From Candidatus Thorarchaeota archaeon SMTZ1-83 (GTDB taxonomy: Archaea; Asgardarchaeota; Thorarchaeia; Thorarchaeales; Thorarchaeaceae), in NCBI GenBank assembly GCA_001563325.1, contig LRSK01000051.1:7523-71522 (forward strand): a DNA stretch of 64,000 bases, written 5' to 3'. The notes beneath the pieces are model-generated. The model did not search any database. It saw nothing but the letters and a program-made list of their open reading frames with translations, and was not told the DNA's origin. Below, piece by piece: positions 9,119 to 17,845 of the stretch (position 1 is its first letter; each line of letters begins with the position of its first letter). The position numbers and the translations under genes are program-made.

Positions 9119-10195
9119 CTAGGGCAACGGGTAGACTCGCCTATCCAGGACTATCCCAAAGATAGTTTCACCTTCTTTTGTGTCCTGAAACAGCGATTCA
9201 TCATCAATCTCGAACATCTCAAAGGTCTGTGAGTCCATGAGTTGCACGGGCTGACCATAGACCTTTGTAACTACCATGAACTGACGCTTTGCCGACTCAG
9301 GAGAGATGAACTCAAGCGCTCTCCATTTTGAGCTCTTCATGTTGATTGTAAAACTCTGTCTGGCCTTGAGATCATAGCAGGCGAGGCCACTCTTGCCCAT
9401 CGACAGAACCTGGCATGGCGAGCCGCCTACACTAACGAAGTCATTCGGGGTGAATCTCTGCATCCTTATGAGAATCGTAATCCTATACTTCCTCTTTCCA
9501 CCACGATCCTGCCCGATGAGCTTGTAGTTCTCCTTTCTCTGCGCGAGGTATCTCGATTCGAGCTCGCCGGCAATCTGCCGGCAGAGATGCTCAGAGCCTA
9601 TCTTGAGGTCGATTCCGTGCTTGCTTCTGGTGGTTTCAGACACGTACGCCTTGGCATCCTTACCGTAGTCTGCAATAGTCATATCGGAGATGATAGTCAT
9701 TATCGCCTCTTCCTCAGATTCTGAAACCTGACGCCCATCTGCTCTTATCTGAAGGACGGCCTCATGGTACCCTCCGCTCATCATGGAACAGGTGTCACAT
9801 GTCCCGTACTTCATCCTGACCTCTACCGGGTACCTTTCGGTGTGGCTGGGTAGCGACTCATGAGATTGCCCAGAAGCGCTTACAGCTACGTGAAATACTC
9901 TGTCCAGTTTCTTCTCCTCGAAGAACTCGATATTGGCATCATCGACGAAACGTCGAACCTCATGGTCTAGGAGCATCCGAATCTGGCGTTGAACTAGGTC
10001 CGATGGATCGATTGGCGCATCTAGGATAGGCTTCCAACCCCCTGGAACCTTCACCGCATCGCACCGCTTGCATGAGTGCAACGTAAGTGGAGACCTAACC
10101 TCAATTAGTGGATGTGCCTTCTCGTAACATGCGGCACAGAGGCCTTCTACAGCAGCCTTCGCTCCACATTCATAGCAGGGGGCAGTCAAGTTCAT
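9119..10195 (-). CDS. NMD3-family ribosome biogenesis protein
   Basis: This is the archaeal homolog of eukaryotic NMD3, the large-subunit export adaptor; in archaea it presumably acts in 50S maturation. The N-terminal treble-clef zinc region shows CYECG, CAAC, CKRC and CDTC pairs. The C-terminal half contains the OB/eIF5A-like region (NDFVSVGGSPCQVLSMGKSG). The protein is 358 aa. An ATG at 10195 follows a TTG by one codon and I prefer the ATG. A GTTTTAAGG box about 30 bases upstream suggests a nearly leaderless mRNA. Confidence 0.9.
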   Translation of the reverse strand: MNLTAPCYECGAKAAVEGLCAACYEKAHPLIEVRSPLTLHSCKRCDAVKVPGGWKPILDAPIDPSDLVQRQIRMLLDHEVRRFVDDANIEFFEEKKLDRVFHVAVSASGQSHESLPSHTERYPVEVRMKYGTCDTCSMMSGGYHEAVLQIRADGRQVSESEEEAIMTIISDMTIADYGKDAKAYVSETTRSKHGIDLKIGSEHLCRQIAGELESRYLAQRKENYKLIGQDRGGKRKYRITILIRMQRFTPNDFVSVGGSPCQVLSMGKSGLACYDLKARQSFTINMKSSKWRALEFISPESAKRQFMVVTKVYGQPVQLMDSQTFEMFEIDDESLFQDTKEGETIFGIVLDRRVYPLP

Positions 10196-10309
10196 CAACT
10201 GATATCCGATTCCAGCATTCCCTTAAAACGTGGTTGGATTGTGCGTTTGCGCCATGGCCCCAGATGTGTATAGGACAACATTTTTCTGAATCATGATTGA
10301 ATTCCCCCT

Positions 10310-10750
10310 ATGCCTCGGCCAAAGCAATTCAGAAAAGTCGCCGAAGAACCGCGAGTTTCAGTATTCAAGCCTGCGGGAATCCCCAGAGTTGAGCTGGAAG
10401 AGATACTGGTCACAGTTGACGAGTTCGAGGCGTTCAGGCTGGCTGATTTCGAGAGATTGAATCAGAGAGAGGCCAGTTCCGTGATGCATGTGAGTCAGCC
10501 CACCTTCAACAGAATATTGTCGTCGGCACGGAACAAGATTGCAGAGGCAATGGTCAAGGGGACAGCTCTTCGTTTCGAAGGGGGAGAGTATGTTCTTCCC
10601 TGCGATGTTAGGGTCTTCGAGTGCAATGATTGTGGAAAGTCCATTGAAGCCCCAATGGGAGTCCCCAGACCGCGCGAATGCCCTGACTGCGGATCGAGCA
10701 GTCTGGCCAGGATGAAGCGAACCAAGGAAGACGGTGAAACAGAAACATGA
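10310..10750 (+). CDS. DUF134 family helix-turn-helix protein with C-terminal zinc ribbon
   Basis: The first ~100 residues match the DUF134 family (MPRPKQFRKV, then EFEAFRLADFE and a sigma-70-region-4-like HTH around QREASSVMHVSQPTFNRIL). A CxxC...CxxC zinc ribbon closes the protein (CNDCG, CPDCG). DUF134 proteins are predicted DNA-binding regulators, often next to NifX/NifB-like genes, and that is the case here: the stop overlaps the next start by 4 bases (ATGA). The TATA-like GTGTATAGG at about 10266-10274 probably drives the pair. Confidence 0.88.
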   Translation: MPRPKQFRKVAEEPRVSVFKPAGIPRVELEEILVTVDEFEAFRLADFERLNQREASSVMHVSQPTFNRILSSARNKIAEAMVKGTALRFEGGEYVLPCDVRVFECNDCGKSIEAPMGVPRPRECPDCGSSSLARMKRTKEDGETET

Positions 10751-11121
10751 GCATTCAGAGAATAGCAGTACCAGCTGAAACAGAACAAGGACTTGAGAGT
10801 CCAATCAGCGGGCATTTTGGACAGAGTCCACTCTTTGTAATCTCTACAGTCGAAAATGGAGAGATAGTGAAAGTGGAAACACTAAGAAACGCGACGCATG
10901 CCAGCTGTGCGGAACCCGTGATGAAACTGGCCGAGAGAGGAGTGCAGGTTCTCCTTGCAGGCGGCATGGGAATGCGTCCATTCATGGTGACTCAGCAAGT
11001 CGGCATAGAAGTAATCAGAGCAGATGGCACTACCGTGGCGGAGGCAGTTGAGAACTTCCTAAGAGGTAACTCGAACAAGATGGGATCAGATGCGTTATGT
11101 GGTGGGGGCGGCCGCCACTAG
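10747..11121 (+). CDS. NifX/NifB-type dinitrogenase iron-molybdenum cofactor domain protein
   Basis: This small one-domain protein (124 aa) belongs to the NifB/NifX/NafY superfamily: RIAVPAETEQGLESPISGHFG at the start, then LLAGGMGMRP, and a Gly-His tail (CGGGGRH). Relatives bind Fe-S or Fe-Mo clusters, but no nitrogenase genes are present here, so a general metal-cluster carrier or sensor role is more likely. It overlaps the DUF134 gene by 4 bases and converges with the DUF424 gene, overlapping its 3' end by 4 bases. Confidence 0.88.
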   Translation: MSIQRIAVPAETEQGLESPISGHFGQSPLFVISTVENGEIVKVETLRNATHASCAEPVMKLAERGVQVLLAGGMGMRPFMVTQQVGIEVIRADGTTVAEAVENFLRGNSNKMGSDALCGGGGRH

Positions 11122-11420
11122 AGACGTACCCATTGTGCGTGAGGATGACCGTCAATATAGCCGACGGCCTGTTCATGAACGAAGCCTGCTTTGATTGCGA
11201 CTTTCACGCTTGTAGCCCCTACCATATTAGCAATAGTAGCCCGATTGAGATGTTCAACACAGGTCTTCAGGTCAACTAGGTCTTCTCCGTAGAAGTCCTT
11301 CGAAACTCTGAATCTAACAGTACCCTCTACAAGCGTCTTTCCAAGGAGCCCTTGATCACACATCGCTACAACGTAGTGTCCATCATGAGTCTCACGAACT
11401 CGCAGATACACATTGACCAA
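11118..11420 (-). CDS. DUF424 family protein
   Basis: A protein of about 100 residues that matches the archaeal DUF424 family: NVYLRVRETHDGHYVVAMCD, then GLLGKTLVEG and an RFRVSKDFYGED segment. The function is unknown, but the family is regularly found beside aIF2-beta and NMD3, so a link to translation is likely. I choose the TTG at 11420 because GGGGGTG lies about 6 bases upstream; a GTG at 11426 is the alternative. It begins 11 bases after the aIF2-beta stop. Confidence 0.8.
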   Translation of the reverse strand: MVNVYLRVRETHDGHYVVAMCDQGLLGKTLVEGTVRFRVSKDFYGEDLVDLKTCVEHLNRATIANMVGATSVKVAIKAGFVHEQAVGYIDGHPHAQWVRL

Positions 11421-11431
11421 GCACACACCCC

Positions 11432-11845
11432 CTAGACTGGCCTTACCGATGTACGGGCTCCACAGGCTTGACAAACGAGATAGTAGGCGTTTCCTTCCTT
11501 CGCCATGTTTGTGTCAGGACGAGTACACACGGGGCAGATTACATAGGACTCGATATATCGGTTGAGAACATCGTGAACTTGCTCAGGGGCGAACTTACCA
11601 TTGAATATGGCGTTACTGCCCTCTATGTTCCCTGCAGTGGCCAGCTGTCCTGCCACGTATTTTAGAACCTCCTTCCCGGGTCGGTTTAAGATACTGATTA
11701 TCTCTTGGAAGTTCTGCCAGAAGCTCCTATTGCCCTGAACCATGAGCTGTATATCGGGAACCTGAAACCGTTCTCCAGACCTTCTGAAGGCGTCTTCCGG
11801 GACCTGTGATCTTGCCCTGTCTAGGAGGCTCTCGTAGTCGTCCAT
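11432..11845 (-). CDS. Translation initiation factor 2 subunit beta (aIF2-beta)
   Basis: The protein shows the full aIF2-beta layout: an N-terminal helix that binds aIF2-gamma (MDDYESLLDRA), the central alpha-beta domain (KEVLKYVAGQLATAGNIEG) and the C-terminal zinc ribbon (CPVC...CQAC). It is part of the heterotrimeric factor that delivers initiator tRNA. The ATG at 11845 has GAGTGA 8 bases upstream and gives the canonical N-terminus. A GTG 12 bases further upstream is less likely. Confidence 0.96.
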   Translation of the reverse strand: MDDYESLLDRARSQVPEDAFRRSGERFQVPDIQLMVQGNRSFWQNFQEIISILNRPGKEVLKYVAGQLATAGNIEGSNAIFNGKFAPEQVHDVLNRYIESYVICPVCTRPDTNMAKEGNAYYLVCQACGARTSVRPV

Positions 11846-11904
11846 GTGCCAATTCACTCAGTTTTCGCTATTAAGGTGTCGTTCGATGCGCTGCTCAGAC
11901 TAGA

Positions 11905-12606
11905 CTATGTATTCGCATGCCTGTAGACACCTCTGCTCACTTCCATAATCTTCCCTAGGTCATGGAGATTGATAACCTTCAGCTGGATATCCGAACGAGC
12001 GTGTCCGCGTTCCTCAAAGAACTCGAGGATGTCACTAATCGGGACTCCACCCTTGTCTGCGTGGTTCTCAATGAACTGGAGAATCTGTCTGTTGACCTTG
12101 CCAAATACCTCTGGTTCTTCAGACTCTTCTGTGTCTGTAGATTCTGGGGTGTCCGCAGGTGCAGTTGCACTGAGAGTTTCTTGAAATTCCGAGATCACCG
12201 GAGGAGTCGCTCCGCTCTCAGTTATCATCCCTGAATACCTTTCTAGAAGGTGTAACGACAGGTAATTTGGATCTTCAATCTGCCTGATTATCTCAGGGAT
12301 GATGTAGACCTCGCCCTCACGCTCACGCACTTTTCCCACAACGAGAGTGAGCGCGTCAGTAGCCGTCTTCTCAAGCGATTCGGCCTCATCGTCAAATGCC
12401 CATGCTTTGATTGTTTCTGTGCCGTCATCGATTGTGATGCTGGCAAGATCCTTACGTGCGAAGTGTTCCACAACGGAACCGACGAGCACGACTCGTCTGA
12501 GCTCTACACCGTGAGGAGAAATCACATACGGGCCGTTGTCCTTCTTGTAGGTTCCATTTACAATGTCCGACACAGATGCTCGAACAGCCGTTATTCTCTC
12601 TCTCAT
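11905..12606 (-). CDS. RPA32-like single-stranded DNA-binding protein (OB fold plus winged helix)
   Basis: The N-terminal ~130 residues form an OB fold (VELRRVVLVGSVVEHFARKD, SITIDDGTETIKAWAF). An acidic Ser/Thr/Pro linker (about 145-170) follows, then a C-terminal winged helix (QILQFIENHADKGGVPISDILEFF). This matches the RPA2/RPA32 plan used for ssDNA binding and partner recruitment in replication and repair. It lies 79 bases downstream of fen1 on the same strand, which supports a replication role. No zinc finger of the RPA1 type is present. Confidence 0.85.
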   Translation of the reverse strand: MRERITAVRASVSDIVNGTYKKDNGPYVISPHGVELRRVVLVGSVVEHFARKDLASITIDDGTETIKAWAFDDEAESLEKTATDALTLVVGKVREREGEVYIIPEIIRQIEDPNYLSLHLLERYSGMITESGATPPVISEFQETLSATAPADTPESTDTEESEEPEVFGKVNRQILQFIENHADKGGVPISDILEFFEERGHARSDIQLKVINLHDLGKIMEVSRGVYRHANT

Positions 12607-12685
12607 GTGAACAGCTCACCTGCTTCAGTAGTTCTGTGTTTCCATCGGTATTTATCATTCTCGGAGGCTCAGTCCTGCAGCTCGC

Positions 12686-13720
12686 TTAGAAGAAGTCCGT
12701 AAGAGAACTCTGCTCTGTAGACCCTCTCGCCTCTTCGAGAGCAACATGAAGTCGTTCCAAGGACTTCTCGACTCTGTTCGGACTGAAGTCATGCTCAGAA
12801 CAGAGAATCCGTCTGATGTCCGCATCTTTTGGTTCAGACCACTTGGGTTCCTCTATCTCAACTCTGGGAGGGTTCAAGAAGATGTCCCGAATCTCATCGT
12901 AGGGGAAATCGAGTTTGATACGTTTCTCAGTTTCTACCTTCTCTAGGCTCCCATGTTTCTTAATCCACTTCAGAGCTGTCTTGGCACCAACGCCTTCCAG
13001 CTTGTCGTTATAGTCTGTCCCCACAAGGATTGCCACGTCTATGAGCTGCTCTCTTGTTATCCCCATGAATCTCAAATTCACGTCTAGGTCAATAAGCTCG
13101 GGGTGTATCGTCTTGTATGTTCTCGAACGTGATATTCTGCGCCGACCTGTCAGTGACAGATTACGGATCATTCGGGGGCAATTGTATAACAGGGAGTCAT
13201 TATCTTGACTAGCGCTAGCCCACACGATGTTTGACCTAGTCATTTGTGCGGCAAGGGCCTCTCCTTCTGAAGGAGCCTGTATGACAGGAATCCCTAGAGC
13301 TGTGAGTAGCATCTTGCTGCCCTCGACCATCGTTGTAGTGAGCCTTGAGCTGGCCTGAGCTGCCCTCCTTGCGTCCTCAATCCGTCCCTCCTCCTTTGCA
13401 CGGATCCACTCCTCTCTTGCCGCTTCGCGTATCTCTTGCCTTCTCTCTACCTCTGTAGCCTTGAGTTTAGGCGCTTCGCCGTCGAACACATACACGGGAT
13501 TGATTCCATGCTCCAGAAGGTTCAAGTTCCTATAGAAGAGGCCAGAGAGATGGCTGGTGACACGCCCCTTCGTGTCCATGAGTGGTGTACCATCGGGCTG
13601 CCGAATACTGGCTAGGAAAGCGTATATAGTGTTGAAAGCATCGACCGCAATTGCGCGGCCACTAAGATGTTGGAGCGAGATAATCTCAGCCTTCACTATG
13701 TCTCCTAGTTTGGTGCCCAT
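12686..13720 (-). CDS. fen: Flap endonuclease 1 (FEN1)
   Basis: This structure-specific nuclease removes 5' flaps during Okazaki fragment maturation and repair. The N-terminal (AVDAFN, VFDGEAP) and internal (APSEGEA, ASQDND, VGTDYN) acidic motifs supply the two-metal site. A helix-hairpin-helix follows (EGVGAKTALKWIKKHG). The C-terminus QSSLTDFF is a good PIP box for binding PCNA. I use the ATG at 13720, since MGTKLGD is the conserved FEN1 N-terminus in which Gly2 is exposed after Met removal; a GTG 9 bases upstream is rejected. Confidence 0.96.
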   Translation of the reverse strand: MGTKLGDIVKAEIISLQHLSGRAIAVDAFNTIYAFLASIRQPDGTPLMDTKGRVTSHLSGLFYRNLNLLEHGINPVYVFDGEAPKLKATEVERRQEIREAAREEWIRAKEEGRIEDARRAAQASSRLTTTMVEGSKMLLTALGIPVIQAPSEGEALAAQMTRSNIVWASASQDNDSLLYNCPRMIRNLSLTGRRRISRSRTYKTIHPELIDLDVNLRFMGITREQLIDVAILVGTDYNDKLEGVGAKTALKWIKKHGSLEKVETEKRIKLDFPYDEIRDIFLNPPRVEIEEPKWSEPKDADIRRILCSEHDFSPNRVEKSLERLHVALEEARGSTEQSSLTDFF

Positions 13721-14204
13721 GGGCTCCACTCCTGACTGAAGTCACTCATTTCTTCAGTTCATCCATATAACATTCTGATTTCATCTTATATCTTTACCAA
13801 ATCCTAACGAGCTGTTCACTATGTCCAGCTGGGCCTCTCCAGCTTCGGTGACGAGGTTGGGGTGAGTGATAATGACCCTGCCGTGGAAAGAACTGTGGAA
13901 ACTCTCTCTGTCGCCAGGAGTGATGCCCCGGCATCAGGACAGGAGAAGGAGGTCAGGTCTGGAGGAGGGATCCCGTCCCGATGACGACGGACAATGCTCT
14001 TGCTAGTCTTGAAATCCCTTGGATTTCGGAAGATGGTGACACTGGCAGGAGAAGGGTGGAACACAGAGGTTTCTTGCTGTCGCAGTTCACTCACAGCAAG
14101 TTGTAAGAAACAGGTCAGATACGCTTCGGCAGGTTTATAAAAACCGCAAAAATGCCCCCATGAAACGCAACCCGACAATACCTTCTGGTGATAACTTGTC
14201 TAAC
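13721..14204. other. 484-base gap between divergent fen1 and Zn-ribbon gene; two possible tiny genes and hairpins
   Basis: No protein of normal size is supported here. A TATA-like CTTATATC near 13785-13792 could serve fen1 or a plus-strand transcript. On the plus strand, a GTG at 13862 opens 40 codons to a TGA at 13982-13984, and an ATG at 13981 overlapping that TGA (ATGA) opens 41 codons to 14106. GAGG and GGAGG sequences stand upstream. The plus strand is purine-rich and has perfect hairpins, for example GAAATCC-ctt-GGATTTC and GATGC-cccg-GCATC, so a structured RNA is also possible. TTTATAAA at 14134-14141 is the likely promoter of the next gene. Confidence 0.3.
14134..14141 (+). promoter_or_regulatory. 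TATA box for the Zn-ribbon / aEF1-beta genes
   Basis: TTTATAAA lies about 70 bases before the ATG at 14205, which would give a transcript start near 14163 and a ~40-base leader. The motif is nearly palindromic, so a minus-strand use toward the gap cannot be ruled out. Confidence 0.5.
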
Positions 14205-14372
14205 ATGAGAGCAATTAGATGTACATCATGTCACCGCTCGATCTCTCCGCAAGAGGACAGCGTGAAGTTCCAGTGTCCTTCATGCGGCGATTTGATGATT
14301 TGGCGGTGCGAGGTCTGTAGACGTTTCTCTGTCAAATATACGTGCCCCAACTGCGCCTTCGAGGGGCCTTGA
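14205..14372 (+). CDS. Small zinc-ribbon RNA-binding protein linked to translation (COG2888/HVO_2753-like)
   Basis: This 55-residue protein has four CxxC knuckles (CTSC, CPSC, CEVC, CPNC), enough for two zinc sites, and ends CAFEGP. It matches the small archaeal two-zinc proteins of the COG2888 type, which are predicted to bind RNA in translation and usually lie just before aEF1-beta, as here. The internal ATG at 14205 is chosen over an ATG at 14160 because it begins right before the first knuckle, as in relatives, and the longer start lies at the predicted transcription start. Confidence 0.85.
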   Translation: MRAIRCTSCHRSISPQEDSVKFQCPSCGDLMIWRCEVCRRFSVKYTCPNCAFEGP

Positions 14373-14394
14373 CTGTCATAGGAGTAAACAAGCG

Positions 14395-14661
14395 ATGGCA
14401 AGAGTAGTAGTTACATTGAAGATTATGCCAGATGATGTGGACGTGGACTTGGACGCCCTACTTGAGCGCATTAGAGAAGTCATTCCAGAGGGCACGGACA
14501 TTCGGGCAACAGAGATTGCTCCAGTAGCCTTTGGACTCAAGGCACTAAGGATGAACGTCGCAAGAGAGGAGTCGATGGGCGGAACCGATGATGTTGAGGC
14601 CGCAATCAGTTCTCTCGAGGGAGTAGCTCAAGTAGAGGTAGAGCGGGTCTCACGAATTTAG
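14395..14661 (+). CDS. Translation elongation factor 1-beta (aEF1B)
   Basis: This is the nucleotide exchange factor for aEF1A, which replaces GDP by GTP after each aminoacyl-tRNA delivery. The 88-residue protein is the single ferredoxin-like exchange domain: LKIMPDDVDVDLDALLERI, then IAPVAFGLKALRMNV and the C-terminal SSLEGVAQVEVERVSRI. The ATG is preceded by AGGAG at 9 bases. It is in the same operon as the zinc-ribbon gene 22 bases upstream. Confidence 0.95.
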   Translation: MARVVVTLKIMPDDVDVDLDALLERIREVIPEGTDIRATEIAPVAFGLKALRMNVAREESMGGTDDVEAAISSLEGVAQVEVERVSRI

Positions 14662-14715
14662 GAATCGCGCCCCACGAAGTAAGTTCATATTGTCGACTCA
14701 GGTAGAGAACTCAGA

Positions 14716-14726
14716 GTTTATAAAAG
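14716..14726 (+). promoter_or_regulatory. TATA box upstream of cdc48, implying a long leader
   Basis: GTTTATAAAAG is a strong archaeal TATA match. Transcription would begin near 14745, leaving about 140 bases before the Cdc48 ATG. The leader contains ACCTCGGTG twice (near 14773 and 14820) and a short reading frame (14796-14900). Confidence 0.55.
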
Positions 14727-14887
14727 CAAACTCAAGGCAATCATCTGAGAACCACACCTCTGCAACGAGAGTACCTCGGTGTAGATATACCTTGTATGGG
14801 AACCAGAAGTTGGGTGACACCTCGGTGCGGGAGTAGCGCCGATTCGTCGTTTCTGAACAAGAAAGAACAGGAGGCTGCGGCTAAGCA

Positions 14888-17083
14888 ATGGTCGAAATAG
14901 TTCTGAAAGTAACAGAGGCCGAGCACAGGGATATTGGTAGATTCATAGTCAGAATCGATGCTATGTCCATGGAGAAGCTTGGTGTTAGAACTGGGGACAT
15001 AATCCAGATCAAAGGAAAGAGGGTGACTGCTGCAATAGCTTGGCCAGCCTATCAGGGAGACAAGGGCCGCGAGATAATCCGGATGGACGGCAGAATCCGG
15101 AGGAATGCTGGCGTAAGCCTAAGTGAGAAGGTGACTGTGTCTCGTGCGAATGAGGAGCCCGCTCGCAACGTCACTCTTGCGCCAACTTCTGTACCGATTC
15201 GGCCCGAACCACGGTTTGAGGAGTTTGTAAAGAGGAAACTCCTGAACTGCCCTGTCACGATAAACGACACTGTCTTCATTCCGATTCTGGGTAGAGCGAT
15301 ACCATTCAAGGTCACGGCTGTCAAACCCGCAGGAACTGTTGTGGTACAACACTCGTCTATGTTGGCGATAACTGAGAAACCAACAGGTGACATAGTCGGT
15401 ACGGCACAAGTCACCTACGAGGAGATTGGAGGTCTCGCCGACGCGATTCAGCGGATTCGAGAGATGGTTGAGCTGCCAATGAAACATCCAGAGATCTTCA
15501 AGCGGCTGGGAATTGATCCGCCTCGTGGACTGATTCTTCATGGCCCGCCGGGCACAGGGAAGACTCTGCTGGCTAAGGCAGTCGCAAGCGAGTCAGAAGC
15601 CAACTTTGTTCATATCAACGGCCCTGAGATAATGTCCAAGTTCTATGGGGAATCTGAACAGAAACTAAGGAAACTCTTTGAAGAGGCTGAAGAGAACGCT
15701 CCCAGTATAATCTTCATTGATGAGCTAGACGCAATTGCGCCAAAGAGAGAAGATGTGCAGGGCGAGGTGGAACGAAGAGTGGTCGCCCAACTTCTTGCTA
15801 CGATGGATGGCCTGAAAGCAAGAGGACAAGTCATTGTGATAGGTGCCACGAATAGAGTCAACGCCCTTGATCCTGCGCTTCGCCGTCCCGGAAGATTCGA
15901 CCGTGAGATCGAGATAGGAGTGCCGGACGAGACTGGCCGGTTAGAGGTGTTGCATATTCATTCGAGAGGTATGCCTCTAACGTCTGAAGGCGATACCAGA
16001 GTGGACCTACAGAATCTTGCGAGAATCACTCACGGCTTTGTGGGTGCAGACCTCAATGCGTTATGTAGAGAGGCCGCCATGAAAGCTCTGAGGAGGTACT
16101 TGCCCAAGATAAACCTCGAGGAGGAGGAGATACCTCCAGACGTGCTGGACCAATTGGAGGTCAACAACAATGATTTCCTCGGAGCACTAAGAGAAATACA
16201 ACCCTCTGCAGTCAGAGAGGTGTTCATTGAAGTTCCCAATGTCAAGTGGACTGACGTGGGAGGTCTAGAAGACGTAAAACAGGAGCTCGTTGAGGTGGTA
16301 GAGTGGCCCTTGAAGAAACAGGATTCGTTCAGACGAATCGGAATCACACCACCGAGAGGTGTGCTGATTTGGGGTCCTCCAGGATGTGGAAAGACACTCC
16401 TTGCCAGGGCAGTTGCGACAGAGAGTGAGGCCAACTTCATAAGTGTCAAGGGACCCGAATTGCTCTCCAAGTGGGTCGGTGAGAGTGAGAAGGCAATAAG
16501 AGAGGTCTTCAGAAAAGCACGAACAGCTGCTCCAGCAATCATCTTCTTTGATGAGGTTGATGCTATTGCTCCTACGCGGGGACGGAGTGCTGGAGATAGT
16601 CATGTTACAGAGAGGGTAATCAGTCAGCTTCTGACGGAGATGGACGGACTTGAGTCGATGAAAGACATTATCGTCCTGGCGGCCACAAATCGCCCTGACT
16701 TGATTGACAGAGCTCTATTGAGAACTGGAAGGTTCGACCGGTTCGTATACGTACGGGCTCCGGATACCAAGAGCAGGAAGGAGATCTTCGACATATACAC
16801 TCAGAATATGCCACTAGACCCAGACGTTTCAATTGGGGCCCTCGTGGACCAGACCGAGGGGTACGTCGGCGGGGACATTGAGGCCGTCTGCAGAGAGGCA
16901 GGAATGCGTGCTTTGAGAGAGGACTTGGATGCAGAGGTTGTTTCTTGGAGACACTTTGAATCTGCACTGGCCGTCATCCACGCATCAGTGACATCGGAGG
17001 ATATTGAGCGGTTTGAGAAGATAGAGAGGGAAATGCGAAGGTCAACTCAAGCCATGGAGACCACACCTCCACACTATGTATGA
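14888..17083 (+). CDS. Cdc48/p97/VCP-type AAA+ ATPase
   Basis: This hexameric unfoldase pulls proteins from complexes or feeds them to the proteasome. The N-domain (double-psi barrel plus beta domain) spans about 1-180. D1 has Walker A GPPGTGKT (219-226), Walker B IIFIDELD (274-281) and the arginine-finger region [10 protein letters not shown]2 has GPPGCGKT (496-503), IIFFDEVD (551-558) and RTGRFDR. Pore loops are KFYG and KWVG. All catalytic residues are present and the length (731 aa) is typical. An in-frame TAA two codons before the ATG fixes the start. A small helical protein and FAD synthetase follow in the same direction. Confidence 0.97.
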   Translation: MVEIVLKVTEAEHRDIGRFIVRIDAMSMEKLGVRTGDIIQIKGKRVTAAIAWPAYQGDKGREIIRMDGRIRRNAGVSLSEKVTVSRANEEPARNVTLAPTSVPIRPEPRFEEFVKRKLLNCPVTINDTVFIPILGRAIPFKVTAVKPAGTVVVQHSSMLAITEKPTGDIVGTAQVTYEEIGGLADAIQRIREMVELPMKHPEIFKRLGIDPPRGLILHGPPGTGKTLLAKAVASESEANFVHINGPEIMSKFYGESEQKLRKLFEEAEENAPSIIFIDELDAIAPKREDVQGEVERRVVAQLLATMDGLKARGQVIVIGATNRVNALDPALRRPGRFDREIEIGVPDETGRLEVLHIHSRGMPLTSEGDTRVDLQNLARITHGFVGADLNALCREAAMKALRRYLPKINLEEEEIPPDVLDQLEVNNNDFLGALREIQPSAVREVFIEVPNVKWTDVGGLEDVKQELVEVVEWPLKKQDSFRRIGITPPRGVLIWGPPGCGKTLLARAVATESEANFISVKGPELLSKWVGESEKAIREVFRKARTAAPAIIFFDEVDAIAPTRGRSAGDSHVTERVISQLLTEMDGLESMKDIIVLAATNRPDLIDRALLRTGRFDRFVYVRAPDTKSRKEIFDIYTQNMPLDPDVSIGALVDQTEGYVGGDIEAVCREAGMRALREDLDAEVVSWRHFESALAVIHASVTSEDIERFEKIEREMRRSTQAMETTPPHYV

Positions 17084-17102
17084 ACACTAGGACGTGGAAT
17101 CT

Positions 17103-17363
17103 ATGTCATCATGGAGTGTGTTACCACTAAGGAACGTCATTATTGATATTCTGAACAAGCGTCGAGGCGTCATCCTTGATGATGAACTGATAAGAATCTT
17201 GAAGAAGGAGTTGGGCGATGAACCCAGTGATGCAGAGCTCAATCAGGCCTTGATGCAACTGGAGATCAACGGTCTTGTTCATGTGAGTCAGATAACCAAG
17301 ACAAAACGTAGAATCGAGGTCATAAAAGAGGGAACAGAGTTTCTGGCTGTTGATGAGGACTAG
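17103..17363 (+). CDS. Small winged-helix-like protein downstream of cdc48
   Basis: An 86-residue protein (ATG at 17103, with AGGACGTGG just upstream). Its pattern of helices and a short beta hairpin (LRNVIIDILNKRRGVI, LNQALMQLEINGLVHVSQI, RRIEVIKEGTEFL) is that of a winged-helix domain. It resembles small archaeal proteins of unknown role. It begins 19 bases after cdc48, so it may be co-translated and could be a Cdc48 cofactor or an independent regulator. No catalytic residues are seen. Confidence 0.7.
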   Translation: MSSWSVLPLRNVIIDILNKRRGVILDDELIRILKKELGDEPSDAELNQALMQLEINGLVHVSQITKTKRRIEVIKEGTEFLAVDED

Positions 17364-17379
17364 ACCGAGGGCGTTTTCG

Positions 17380-17844
17380 ATGTCGGGAAATCGTGTTCTG
17401 GCGGCCGGCAAGTTCGACATTCTTCACCTTGGACATCTTGCGTACCTTCAACAAGCGAGAGAACTAGCTGGCAACGATGGGGAGCTTGTTGTCATCGTGG
17501 CACTTGACAAGACTATTGAGAATGAGAGAGGTGCACCCCCTGTTTTCCCGGCAGAACAGCGACGTCGGATTGTAGAGTCACTGAAGATTGTGGACAGAGC
17601 GGTTCTGGGGTATGATACAACTGACCACACTTCAATTGTGGTAGACATAGCGCCAGACATTGTCGCGCTCGGGTATGATCAACGGACTGACATCAATGCT
17701 TTAGAGAGACGTTTCTCAGATTTGGGAATGAGCACAAAGATAGTCAGACTTGAGATGCGTGATGCGGATGGACTGTTTTCATCCACACTGATTAGAAAGC
17801 GCATAATCGACTATTATCGTGAGAATGGTACACCAAGGATTTGA
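17380..17844 (+). CDS. ribL: FAD synthetase, archaeal RibL type (cytidylyltransferase fold)
   Basis: This nucleotidyltransferase transfers AMP (or CMP) to FMN. The HxGH signature is in GKFDILHLGHLAYL, and the second motif is near the C-terminus (LFSSTLIRKRI; SSTxIR is the ISSTxIR equivalent). VALGYDQRTD and KTIENERG match archaeal RibL. The ATG at 17380 has GAGGG upstream; two longer starts overlapping the previous gene lack a good site. It converges with the GT-C-like gene with one base between the stops. Confidence 0.85.
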   Translation: MSGNRVLAAGKFDILHLGHLAYLQQARELAGNDGELVVIVALDKTIENERGAPPVFPAEQRRRIVESLKIVDRAVLGYDTTDHTSIVVDIAPDIVALGYDQRTDINALERRFSDLGMSTKIVRLEMRDADGLFSSTLIRKRIIDYYRENGTPRI

Positions 17845-17845
17845 A

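Noticed and set aside
12686..13729. Longer FEN1 start (GTG) at 13729
   Set aside because: FEN1 needs Met-Gly at its N-terminus; ATG 13720 gives exactly that.
13812..14110. RNase P or SRP RNA in the 13.8-14.1 kb gap
   Set aside because: GTGGAAAGAAC and GGTCAGGTC are only superficial hits; the conserved CR-V region of RNase P and the AGCAG/GGAA helix 8 of SRP RNA are absent.
13819..14178. 119-codon minus-strand frame in the fen1 gap
   Set aside because: The product is Ser/Thr/Pro-rich with no domain pattern and covers a promoter; it looks like a chance frame.
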